Below, in pieces: positions 10,686 to 19,244 of a stretch of DNA of 64,000 nucleotides. A model generated the notes under the pieces. It saw only the letters and a program-made list of their open reading frames with translations. It made no database searches and had not been told where the DNA came from. The stretch is from NCBI GenBank assembly GCA_039105265.1, contig JAPFFF010000007.1, positions 4,836,001-4,900,000 on the forward strand, written 5' to 3'. The DNA comes from Tritrichomonas musculus. Its lineage: Eukaryota > Parabasalia > Tritrichomonadida > Tritrichomonadidae. Numbering within the stretch: position 1 is the stretch's first letter; each line of letters opens with the position of its first letter. A program made the position numbers and the translations under genes.

Positions 10686-11441
10686 CTAATCTTTTGGTTG
10701 GACAGGGCTATAAAATTTTTTTCCAGTAAGATTTTGTAAACGATGTGCTAGAGTAGGAGTAAATATGTTTGATAAAGGTTGAGTTTCTTTATCTTTTGAT
10801 TGCATTGGTATGGATGATTGAGAGTTGCTATTATTTTTTAAGTTATTTGCATCTTGCTCTTCATGATCAATCTCATTATTTTTATGAATAACTTTCTGAA
10901 AAAGCTTATCTGTTGGAACTAATGATTTTTTATTTTCATTGGGTATAATTGAATGAGGTGTTTGTCCAACTATTTCGGGAATAAAGCATTCTGACTTGAA
11001 AACAGATTGAGGCTTATTAGGAATCTCAGCATTTTCAATAAGAGGATGTTTAATTGTTGACTCTAATAATTTTTTATTTTGTTTTCTAAGATCATCAACT
11101 TCTTTTTCAAGTTCTTTTATACGCCTTTGAGATTTTTCATAATGAATTCTTGAGAGCTCTTTTTGATGGTTATGAAATTTTAATACACTCATTGCCTTTT
11201 GAATCATATTTATTGGCTCTTCAAAAAAGTTAAGGATATCTGGAGGAAGTGAGTCAGTTAGTGATATTGCTCCACATTCAGATTTGCATACTGGACAAAT
11301 CAATTTATCATCTTGGGTAATGATACGGCATCCAGTTCTTCCACATAAGAAATGGCCACAGCTTGTTAACATTCCGCCTGTTTGATCAAATCCTTTGAAG
11401 CAAATATTACAACGAACCCAATCATTAATGAAATCACTCAT
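10686..11441 (-). CDS. RING-finger protein of the Zip3/RNF212 type (meiotic SUMO/ubiquitin E3-like)
   Basis: This 251-aa protein begins MSDFINDW, with ATG at 11441. The longer frame starts at a TTG, and an initiator-like TTCATTATT lies directly before this ATG. A C3HC4 RING occupies residues 11-52: C11-x2-C14, C28-x-H30, C33-x4-C38, C49-x2-C52. After the RING come LTDSLPPDILNFFEEP and a basic coiled coil (residues about 75-125, heptads in RRIKELEKEVDDLRKQNKKL), then a Ser/Gln-rich tail. This order, including the FF(x)xP segment between RING and coiled coil, matches the Zip3/RNF212/HEI10 group that marks crossover sites in meiosis. TRIM or other RING-coiled-coil proteins are the alternative. 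The RING call is very firm; the Zip3 assignment is an informed guess. Confidence 0.7.
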   Translation of the reverse strand: MSDFINDWVRCNICFKGFDQTGGMLTSCGHFLCGRTGCRIITQDDKLICPVCKSECGAISLTDSLPPDILNFFEEPINMIQKAMSVLKFHNHQKELSRIHYEKSQRRIKELEKEVDDLRKQNKKLLESTIKHPLIENAEIPNKPQSVFKSECFIPEIVGQTPHSIIPNENKKSLVPTDKLFQKVIHKNNEIDHEEQDANNLKNNSNSQSSIPMQSKDKETQPLSNIFTPTLAHRLQNLTGKKFYSPVQPKD

Positions 11442-11450
11442 AATAATGAA
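11442..11450 (-). promoter_or_regulatory. Initiator-like TTCATTATT directly upstream of the RING gene ATG
   Basis: On the minus strand TTCATTATT is followed at once by ATG (11441). With A+1 at 11447 the leader would be only 6 nt, as is common in trichomonads. The motif lies inside the longer non-ATG frame and so argues for the shorter protein. Confidence 0.55.
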
Positions 11451-11675
11451 TCGCAAAGCTCTAACTTGTCGTAAAAATAATTTAAAAGCAAAGGTTATAA
11501 AAATCCAACATCAAAATTTTTTTTTGAATTGATGTTTTTTTATATCATATGTCACAAAAAAAGAAAAAAAAAAAGAGAAAATAAAAAGAGATAGAAAAAA
11601 AATTGAACGAATACAATGGTATTTTAAATAATAACATAATTAACAATTATTTTTTTTTTTTTTTTTTTTTCTTCC

Positions 11676-14630
11676 TTAATGATTGAAAGATATAGACCTA
11701 ATACCTTGACTGAGCTGCTCTTCAACAGTTAAATCAGCAGTAGTCAGTTCTTGTGCATTATCTTCGAATGAATGTCTAATAAGAGTGCTTAGATGATTTT
11801 TTTCATTTATTATATCTTCATCCAGGGGAGAAATTTGGCCTAGTTCAATAATGAAGTCTCTTAATAGAATTCTTATTCCTTCGAGATAAGATCCACATTC
11901 AGTTAAACTTTTAACTAACTCAATCAAGTCAGATGGTTTAATCAATGGGAAAATTGATACCAATTCTTCAACAATAGAAGGTCCATATTTTCCAATATCT
12001 TCTTGATAAGAGAATATTGCTCGCACAAGGCCAGCTATCTCTTCGAAGTTTGATTTGAAAGATAGATTTGAAAGAAGTGTCATAGCAAACTTTATAAGTG
12101 TTGGACAGAATTGTGAAAATATTTCACTAAATCTATCTGTTCCTTTTAAGTTGGAAACAAAATCTGTAAGAAGGTTTAACGAGAGTTGAGAAATATTAAT
12201 ATTAATATGATTGCAACCATACATTATAATTTGAATAAACTCGTCAAGTTCCGCTGTTTTCATTTGCATGAGGAATGAGAAATGCCGATGAATTATAGCA
12301 GTAATGAATGAATAAAAAGGTAAACGAAATTCTTGATAATCATCAAAATTGTGAGAGATCATTGAAAAAGTTGGTGAAAAAATAGAATAAAAAACATTAC
12401 TTACAGGAACATCTGAGCGAAGGAGTGTATAATGAGCGAACTTAAGTGTATGAAAAGCACGTAAATCATTAGGAGAAAGCATATAATCATTTAAAAAGGA
12501 ATCCATAAAAGTAGGTATAATGAAATTATTAACAATATCAGGTTTAAAGCAAAAGCTAATAAATTGAGTAACCAATTCAACTATTGTGCATTTCACTAAG
12601 TAAATAGAGCGAATTAAATCGTTCTGGCTCTTTGATTTTGTTTGTACTTCCGATTGCTGAAGTAATTCGTTTGAATATGTAAGAAAAAGTTGTTGAAAAT
12701 TGAATTCTTTCAAAAAATTGAGATAATTCAAAGTTATCTTACTTTGTAATGCTATATGACATTTTAATGATAAAAGTAGTTGTTTGTTTATATTTATATC
12801 AGCCGCATTTGTTATTAATGGCAGTTGAAGAATAGTCGATAAAATGTCTTCTTTTTGCTTTCCATCGGGAAGTTCCTTTATAAAGAGGCCATATACGTTA
12901 TAAAGCTCAATATTACAATCATCGCAAAGTTTTTCTTTAAGAGCATTTGAAAATGATACCAAATCGTTGAATAAGCTTTGTTGTATAATGATTTGTTTAC
13001 ATTGAATTGGGCATGTTTTCAAAATATAAATTGAAACAAATCTTACTTCATGAGTGAAGTTATTCAATAATTCATAAATTTTATGAGTTAAAACAGTCAA
13101 TTTTTCTGGAAACTTTTTCATATACCTTTGATATTGGAAAAGAGCCATTATTATATTAATTACTACGTATGGTCGTGACTTTTTGACAAAATTTAAAAAT
13201 GATGTATTTAAAAATGCGAATTTTTTATCTTCTATGGATTCTGAGAAGGATCCAGCTGCCGAATAAATCATCCATGATAATCTAATAATATCATAATCAG
13301 ATTGATTGAAAATATTATCTGTATTATTACCATTTGATATATTATTTCCTATATCATTTTGTAACAAATCAATTTTTTGTAAAATAAAGTCCATTACTGC
13401 ATTTTCATTTAGATTTATAAGAAAAATGAGGCATTGTTTAATGTTTGAATATATGTTTGAGCGATATGAAGAATTTTCCATTATGCTATGTTCAATTTCC
13501 AGATCATCGAAATGTGTAGCAATACTAAATGGAGGCGGAATTTTTGTAAACAAAACTTCAAGTATTGGATATGTGTATGGTAAATAAAGATTAGATATAA
13601 TAGGGGATTTATCAATAATTAAGCGCTGGCAAATTTCAGCCCAAAAAGAAAGGCAAATTTCCAATAAATCTGGATTTTCAAGATCATCTGCTTCGTTTGT
13701 AATCTTTAAAATAATATCTAAAGCGTCTTTGAGCTGATCAATATTAGTAGTCATTTCGACAACTCGTCCATAAAAATCGTAGCATGTTTTTATGGCTGAA
13801 ACAAAGGATAATGGATTATTAATTTTTCCTTTAATGTTCATTAAAATGTTAAATATTTGTGATACTAAAACTTGTTTATCGGGTGGTAAATTAAGAGTAA
13901 TGATAAGTTGCGTTAAAAAAGGAATAATAACTTCAGCATGCTCTTTATTTCGGAAAAAAGTGTCTGCTAATTGTAAAAAAAAGTTGGATTCTATAAATAG
14001 GTCAGTTGGTATCCATGGTATGCATGCCGTAAGAAAAGAAAATGATGCTATTATTACTTCCTTTGAGGCCTCCCCTTTAAATAATAAATTTTGAATGAAA
14101 TTAAAATAAATTGGGGTTTTACTTTCAAAAGCATTACTGACTGCAAACGCTCTGACAGATGTTAGTGAATTACCTTGTGTTTCATTTATGACATATGATA
14201 TAAACTTCAAAGAGAGGATATTTGTTATTTCTGAATTATCTAAATTATCAAAAAGACTATTGAAGAACGATGGCCATTGTCCCGGCCATTCATAGCATAA
14301 AATTGTAAAAAGTAGTTGAAAAATTAGACTATCAATTGAGGTTTCTTTATGAAAAGGATTAGAAAAAAAATATGAGAGTATAAATTTGCGTACTTCATCT
14401 TGGAAAGATGGGCATATGTAGTTCCAACGTTTTTGTACTGAATTTTTGAGTACTTGAGTAACGAAAAATTTTGTCGAAAGCGATGATTCATTTGAATAAA
14501 ATATATTTAAAGAATTCAAATAAAAATCATCTTTGTTTGATAAATCTAGTAAAATTGAATTAGCCTCATCATGTGTCATTGTGTTTGACTGCATTAGAAA
14601 ACATGAAACTATTTCGTTGAGGTTAATCAT
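11676..14630 (-). CDS. XPO1: Exportin-1 (CRM1)-like karyopherin
   Basis: This 984-residue all-helical protein starts at ATG 14630; the longer frame begins with TTG. The N-terminal third carries the importin-beta signature: STKFFVTQVLKNSVQKRWN followed by YEWPGQWPSFFNSLF, the counterpart of CRM1's LKQEWPKHWPTFISDIV. Mid-protein, DIIRLSWMIYSAAGSFSE matches the CRM1 segment LCWAIGSISGAMxE, and the following helices (IIMALFQYQRYMKKFPEKL, RFVSIYILKTCPIQCK) align with the NES-groove region. The C-terminal LRDFIIELGQ...DEDIINEK resembles CRM1's last conserved stretch. CRM1 carries leucine-rich NES cargo out of the nucleus with Ran-GTP. Length is slightly below the usual 1050-1080. A paralogue such as another exportin is possible. 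Confidence 0.8.
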   Translation of the reverse strand: MINLNEIVSCFLMQSNTMTHDEANSILLDLSNKDDFYLNSLNIFYSNESSLSTKFFVTQVLKNSVQKRWNYICPSFQDEVRKFILSYFFSNPFHKETSIDSLIFQLLFTILCYEWPGQWPSFFNSLFDNLDNSEITNILSLKFISYVINETQGNSLTSVRAFAVSNAFESKTPIYFNFIQNLLFKGEASKEVIIASFSFLTACIPWIPTDLFIESNFFLQLADTFFRNKEHAEVIIPFLTQLIITLNLPPDKQVLVSQIFNILMNIKGKINNPLSFVSAIKTCYDFYGRVVEMTTNIDQLKDALDIILKITNEADDLENPDLLEICLSFWAEICQRLIIDKSPIISNLYLPYTYPILEVLFTKIPPPFSIATHFDDLEIEHSIMENSSYRSNIYSNIKQCLIFLINLNENAVMDFILQKIDLLQNDIGNNISNGNNTDNIFNQSDYDIIRLSWMIYSAAGSFSESIEDKKFAFLNTSFLNFVKKSRPYVVINIIMALFQYQRYMKKFPEKLTVLTHKIYELLNNFTHEVRFVSIYILKTCPIQCKQIIIQQSLFNDLVSFSNALKEKLCDDCNIELYNVYGLFIKELPDGKQKEDILSTILQLPLITNAADININKQLLLSLKCHIALQSKITLNYLNFLKEFNFQQLFLTYSNELLQQSEVQTKSKSQNDLIRSIYLVKCTIVELVTQFISFCFKPDIVNNFIIPTFMDSFLNDYMLSPNDLRAFHTLKFAHYTLLRSDVPVSNVFYSIFSPTFSMISHNFDDYQEFRLPFYSFITAIIHRHFSFLMQMKTAELDEFIQIIMYGCNHININISQLSLNLLTDFVSNLKGTDRFSEIFSQFCPTLIKFAMTLLSNLSFKSNFEEIAGLVRAIFSYQEDIGKYGPSIVEELVSIFPLIKPSDLIELVKSLTECGSYLEGIRILLRDFIIELGQISPLDEDIINEKNHLSTLIRHSFEDNAQELTTADLTVEEQLSQGIRSISFNH

Positions 14631-15551
14631 TTTGATCAATTAGATTATTTATATTTTATTTTGTATTGTGAGATCATTTCATTCTAGACCTTGTTCAGAA
14701 TTTTAGATTTTTGAAAGAATTATTTATGAATAATGTATAGAATCATTAAGCATTTATAATCAAAAAGTTTTATAAATAAAATAAATTTTTAATTGAATTT
14801 TAAAAAAATTGAAAAGTGATTATTTTAATAAAAAAAATTATAAGTAATGTTATAGATTTAAATTTTGTAAATAAGTTGAGAAAAAAGTTAAAAAATATAT
14901 TCAATAACATTTGAAATAAACTCAATACTTTTTAAAAGAATATTTTATCACAATTTTTGATCCCATTTTGGTTCAGAAAATATCTTGAAAATAGAAATTT
15001 TGAAAGTAATAAATATAATAAAAAATTGATAAATCAAACTCATTTTATAATTATAAAAATCCTTTAAACTCATTGATTAATACCGATATTACGTTTAAAC
15101 TCATTAATCTCAAATCTTTCTTTACTTCCTTTTGAAATCAAGTAATTGACCTTTATTATCGTTATTATTTGGCCTTTGATTAAAATAATTGCTCTCAAAT
15201 TTTTCTATTGAATTATTTCGATTGTTTCATAATATCATTTTTTATTTCGTTTAAAACATAAAATATTCAAATTTATTTATATATATAATAAATATTATAT
15301 ATTATAGTTTATAATATTCTGATTAATCTATTAAATATCCGAGATAAATAAATATATTTATAAAATTTTATTATATTGAAAAGTTTCACAAGTAATTTAA
15401 AAAAAATAATTCTAAGAAATAATATTTCTCTAATTAATATATTTTTTTTCGAATATAGATGTGGAATTCAAATAAATTTCTGAAATATAAAATTTTGTAA
15501 TTTGCGATAAAATCGAATTTCTATTGTTAAAACAAAATTTGAATTGTGAAG
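14631..15551. other. Intergenic, very AT-rich
   Basis: About 920 bp separate two divergent genes (XPO1-like leftward, tubby-like rightward). Composition is almost entirely A/T with short homopolymers. No gene, RNA or repeat was recognised. Confidence 0.6.
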
Positions 15552-16469
15552 ATGAACTTTTCTTCTTCCTCCTCATATAGTTCATTCCCTCCTATTCGAA
15601 AACAGACAAATCATCTTCCTAAGAAAGTTATAAAGCCTCCTGACTATATAAGCCATTCCAATCAAAAAAATTCTTCAATAGGAAATCACACAAAAATTGA
15701 AACTTCAGATGACCCTTTTGTTATTTCAAGTGATACTGACTCATTTAATCACGACATCGATAAAAATACCCCAGAATTAAATAAAAATAATATCCAAGAA
15801 TCTTCATTTGCTTCGTCTTTTTCAGTACAGCCTTATCAAGCCAATCCTGAAACAGAATACATTATTTACAAATGTAAAAAAGTAAAATCTTTTTCATTTG
15901 CTAAAAAGCAGTTGGTTTTCAACTTGATACTTTCAAATGAGGCCAATGATACGGTACTCTACTCAGCAAAATTTCGACCATCAGGTATTAACCCAGCAGT
16001 CTCACTTTTTAAAGGAAGTGACTGTCATTTAAAAGAAGATAACGCTGAAGGAATTATACTAACTTCTGAAAAACTGACTAAATTTTCGCTTCGAAAGAGA
16101 TCACGTTATGGTAACGAAATAATGTCATTGAAATTTATTAAATCTTTATCAAAAAAACCAAGATCAATTCAGATATATGTATATATTGATACTAATTCGA
16201 ATATTGAAAGCAATTGTAATAAACCTATTTATTTAAGAAATTTGGAACCAAAGAAAACAGTTTTTGGAACTTGGGAATTAAACCTTAATGCACCAAGTGT
16301 ATTAGCAAGTTCGAAAAATTGTCTAATTATTAATAGTTCCACAAAAGAAACTGTTTTTATTCTTAGAAAAGTTCAAAAACGTGTATTTGAAATAGAAGCT
16401 ATGAATTCTTTAAGTCTTCTTCAACTATTTGCCTTTGCCATTTCTTCTCTTTTATGCCGTCTTAAGTAG
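15552..16469 (+). CDS. Tubby-like protein
   Basis: The ATG at 15552 is used (the longer frame begins at a GTG two codons earlier), giving 305 aa. The first 100 residues are Ser/Asn rich and probably disordered. Residues about 110-305 resemble the tubby C-terminal barrel: VLYSAKFRPSGINPAVSLF, then SLRKRSRYGNEIMSLKFI, the segment TVFGTWELNLNAPSVLASSKN (tubby pattern LNFxGRxxxxSxKN), and an end in LSLLQLFAFAISSLLCRLK, the equivalent of the family's C-terminal LSPLQAFAIALSSF. Tubby domains bind phosphoinositides and serve in membrane-linked signalling and ciliary cargo delivery. Trichomonads carry several such genes. The match is divergent but consistent from end to end. Confidence 0.72.
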   Translation: MNFSSSSSYSSFPPIRKQTNHLPKKVIKPPDYISHSNQKNSSIGNHTKIETSDDPFVISSDTDSFNHDIDKNTPELNKNNIQESSFASSFSVQPYQANPETEYIIYKCKKVKSFSFAKKQLVFNLILSNEANDTVLYSAKFRPSGINPAVSLFKGSDCHLKEDNAEGIILTSEKLTKFSLRKRSRYGNEIMSLKFIKSLSKKPRSIQIYVYIDTNSNIESNCNKPIYLRNLEPKKTVFGTWELNLNAPSVLASSKNCLIINSSTKETVFILRKVQKRVFEIEAMNSLSLLQLFAFAISSLLCRLK

Positions 16470-16995
16470 TTCATTATCTATTTATATTTGTATGTATTTT
16501 ATATCGGTGTTTAAATAAATATTTTTTTTCATCATTTTATTTATGAGCTATTTTTATAATAATATATTTAATTAGTAATCATACCGGCTTGGCATGAATA
16601 AATATTTAATCAGATTTGTGAGTTTAGAAATGAATAAAGAAAATTACCATATAACCTTACACTTCGTACGTAATTGGAATTTTATAAAATTCAATGAAAA
16701 GACGTATTAAAATGCAAAAATTGCCGAAATGAAACGTAATTACGTAATTTAGATAAAAATAAAAAAAAGCAAAGAGGTTTAGTTTCGAACTCAATACTTT
16801 AGCCTCAAATTAATTTATCCTCTAAGCTAGAGCTCTCAAATTTGAAAGGGTAAAATATTAATATTTAAAGATAAATATATTTATTTTTCAAATAAATACT
16901 ATATATCTTTATAAAAAGTTGATATTGATTTGATTGATTTTCAACGGTTATGGTAAAATATTAGAAAAAATTAACCTTTTGGTCAAATTTCATTA
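16470..16995. other. Intergenic; contains a tRNA-like but imperfect sequence
   Basis: This 525-bp AT-rich spacer has on the minus strand, at about 16765-16850, a stretch with D-arm-like TAGCTTAGAGG and T-loop-like GAGTTCGAAACT. Stems do not pair well enough to call a tRNA; see the rejected list. Nothing else was seen. Confidence 0.5.
16989..16995 (+). promoter_or_regulatory. Initiator-like TTCATTA abutting the ATG at 16996
   Basis: TTCATTA lies immediately before ATG, predicting a 4-nt leader. This is the cleanest initiator-start pair in the window. Confidence 0.55.
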
Positions 16996-17406
16996 ATGTT
17001 ACGAAACATCAGTTTAATTTGCACAACTCAGTTAATTTTTCAATCTCCTTTATTATTAAGTTCAGTTTCATCGCAATTGTCAGTTCGCCAAACCAATGTA
17101 ATAAGCTTTATTAATTTTAAAAAAAATATAAACTCGTATTCTTCTTTTTTAAATCGTTCAGTTAAGAAAGAAGAAATATTTTCTACTGAAGATATTTTTA
17201 CACCTGTTTCTGGTATTGGAAAAAGCAAGCGAGATATGTTTATCGGAGGAATAATCGCAATTTCATTAATATTTTTTACAAATTTTTCCATTCTTGCGTT
17301 TTATCTTTGTGTAAAATCAAGAAGTAAAGAGAATTCAAATGAACTCAGTATGTCTAGCTCTTTGTTTGTTAATTTGAACCAAGATGTTAAAATAAATCCG
17401 AATTAA
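16996..17406 (+). CDS. Small single-pass membrane protein, function unknown
   Basis: The protein has 136 aa. Residues 1-27 are moderately hydrophobic and could be a signal peptide (MLRNISLICTTQLIF then Ser/Leu rich). A clear transmembrane helix lies near residues 81-107 (MFIGGIIAISLIFF then NFSILAFYLCV), followed by a basic stop-transfer KSRSK and a 30-residue tail ending in NQDVKINPN. The layout is that of a type I membrane protein with a short ectodomain and cytosolic tail, seen at the C-termini of many trichomonad surface proteins. An initiator-like motif abuts the ATG. No family is recognised. Confidence 0.5.
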   Translation: MLRNISLICTTQLIFQSPLLLSSVSSQLSVRQTNVISFINFKKNINSYSSFLNRSVKKEEIFSTEDIFTPVSGIGKSKRDMFIGGIIAISLIFFTNFSILAFYLCVKSRSKENSNELSMSSSLFVNLNQDVKINPN

Positions 17407-17788
17407 AATTCAGATTTAATTTTTATGTAGGTTATTAAGAATGTTTGTAATGTGGTTTATAAAATTTGCGATTTTCTAGAATATTTTTTTTACATGTCAA
17501 TTTTTTTATGTTCTCATAAATAGTGACCCAATTTTTTTTGACAAATAGATTATCGTGTTTTTATTCTTTTATATTTAAAATCTTGTTAATTTAAATTTGA
17601 TTATAAACAAATCATTTTTGATTTTATCATATGAAATTTGTTTTCAATATTGAAAACGATAATGAAAATTTTAAAAAAAAACAACAGTGTATACTGAATT
17701 CTATTCAATTTTTAATTTTTTCATTCAAATATAAAAACAAACAAAAATTAAATAAGCTATATACCAAATTTAAGAATAAATTTAATAA
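17407..17788. other. Intergenic, AT-rich
   Basis: This 380-bp spacer precedes the Rab gene. No feature was recognised; the 30 nt before the Rab ATG show no clear TCA initiator. Confidence 0.55.
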
Positions 17789-18382
17789 ATGAATTACAGA
17801 GTTGTTTTTCTTGGCGAAGGAAGAGTTGGAAAAACATCAATTGGAAAGCGATGGGAAGAAGAACGCTTTGATCAATCACAGAGATCTACTGTTGCAGCAG
17901 CCTGTTATAAAAAAAGCATGAATATTGACGGAAAGGTTATTACTATCAATTTATGGGATACAGCAGGACAAGAAGAATTTCACTCTCTTGCACCTATCTA
18001 TTACAAGGATGCTCATGCAGCTCTTCTTGTATTTTCTGTTGTAGATCAAAAAAGTTTTGATAGGATGGTCCAGTGGAAGAAAGAATTAACAATGTCTCGC
18101 GGTGAAGACATCAAAGTTGTTGTTGTTGGAAATAAAATTGATCTTTCAAAAGATCGCTGCATCTCCTCTAGTCAAGGAGAACAATTTGCAAATAGTATTC
18201 ATGCAAAATATTTCGAAGTTAGCGCAAAAACTGGCGCAGGAATTGATAATTTATTTAACCACCTTGGTCACTTGCTTGTTTCTATTCCTGTTAAGCCAAC
18301 AACGAAAAAAACATCGAAGGTTGGTCTTCAGGTAATTGATGCAACTGAAAATGATGCAGAGGAGAAGAAAGGCTGTTGTTAA
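17789..18382 (+). CDS. Rab-family small GTPase, Rab21/Rab5-like
   Basis: This 197-aa GTPase has all the usual boxes: P-loop GEGRVGKTS (9-17), switch I region with STVAAACYKK (33-42), WDTAGQEEF (56-64), GNKID (114-118) and EVSAK (143-147). The C-terminus is EEKKGCC, a double-cysteine geranylgeranylation signal. The effector-facing stretch (AAACYKKSMNI...INLWDTAGQEEFHSLAPIYYKDA) is closest to Rab21, whose human counterpart reads LQASFLTKKLNI and WDTAGQERFHALGPIYYRD. Rab21 and Rab5 control early endosomes and integrin traffic. Length is normal for Rab. The Rab call is certain; the subfamily is probable. Confidence 0.93.
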   Translation: MNYRVVFLGEGRVGKTSIGKRWEEERFDQSQRSTVAAACYKKSMNIDGKVITINLWDTAGQEEFHSLAPIYYKDAHAALLVFSVVDQKSFDRMVQWKKELTMSRGEDIKVVVVGNKIDLSKDRCISSSQGEQFANSIHAKYFEVSAKTGAGIDNLFNHLGHLLVSIPVKPTTKKTSKVGLQVIDATENDAEEKKGCC

Positions 18383-19244
18383 ATCTTTTCTTTTTTTTTA
18401 CATAACAGATTCAGTAAATTTATCCTATGATTAATAATATTTATTTTTACTATTTATTTCTCTTTCTTAGCGAATATCAGTATCCATTACACAATGAAAA
18501 TAATAACTTAAATGGCAATGTAATAAATATGGTAACTATTTTATTAAAATTTTAGTTCGTTATTTAAAAAAATGCTTTTATATATAAATGAATGATACAA
18601 TAGCATATCCTGGTATTCTATTGTTACAGAATCAAGGTGAATCATATGTCTATTTGCACAAGGAGCAATGTTTTATAACAGATAGTTTCTTTTTTTACCG
18701 ATATATCACGTTTAACTTCTGCTCTAGAAATCTTACCATCGATTAAAGATAAAATACAAAATTTATATTATCACTTATACAATGAAATAACATATGGTGA
18801 AAATTACCCTGGAATTAGTGTATAACAATTCAAGTTTACTCAAATTTAATTAAGTAAAGCAATTAATTGGATTAAAATCCTATGATTTATGTGATGATAC
18901 CAATTTAAGTGCATTAGGTTTGGTGAGTGGTATTGAAAGAAAAAAATTGATTTTTTTTTTTATCATCAACCAAAACTTGTATGTTTCCGAATTAACCGAC
19001 CTGATTTATTTGTACTATTTTTTGGGTAATATATTTATTTTATAAATATTAAAAAGTTTTGGGAATAATGTTTGTTTACGTTATGGTCAAAGTGTAAGTT
19101 CTGTTTATTAGTGGTTAATTTAGCAGCAATGTATATAAAACGATTTCTTGACATTGTATATTTCTAAGAGTTGTTATAGATCATAAATTGAATTGAAAAA
19201 TTGGTTAGAATTTAGAATTTAGAAAAGCATCATTTATTGCTTAA
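18383..19244. other. Intergenic with scraps of possible decayed coding sequence
   Basis: Between about 18590 and 19020 several short plus-strand frames in different phases have protein-like composition, for example AYPGILLLQNQGESYVYLHK near 18610 and SALGLVSGIERKK near 18910. They are interrupted and I recognise no family. A decayed gene of unknown kind is possible. Confidence 0.35.
19230..19236 (+). promoter_or_regulatory. Initiator-like TCATTTA before the ATG at 19245
   Basis: TCATTTA begins 15 nt before the ATG, in the expected initiator window, giving a leader of about 13 nt. Confidence 0.5.

Noticed and set aside
16765-16850. tRNA-like sequence on the minus strand (TAGCTTAGAGG and GAGTTCGAAACT)
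   Set aside because: Acceptor, D and T stems contain several mismatches and no proper anticodon loop with U33 can be placed. At best a decayed tRNA.
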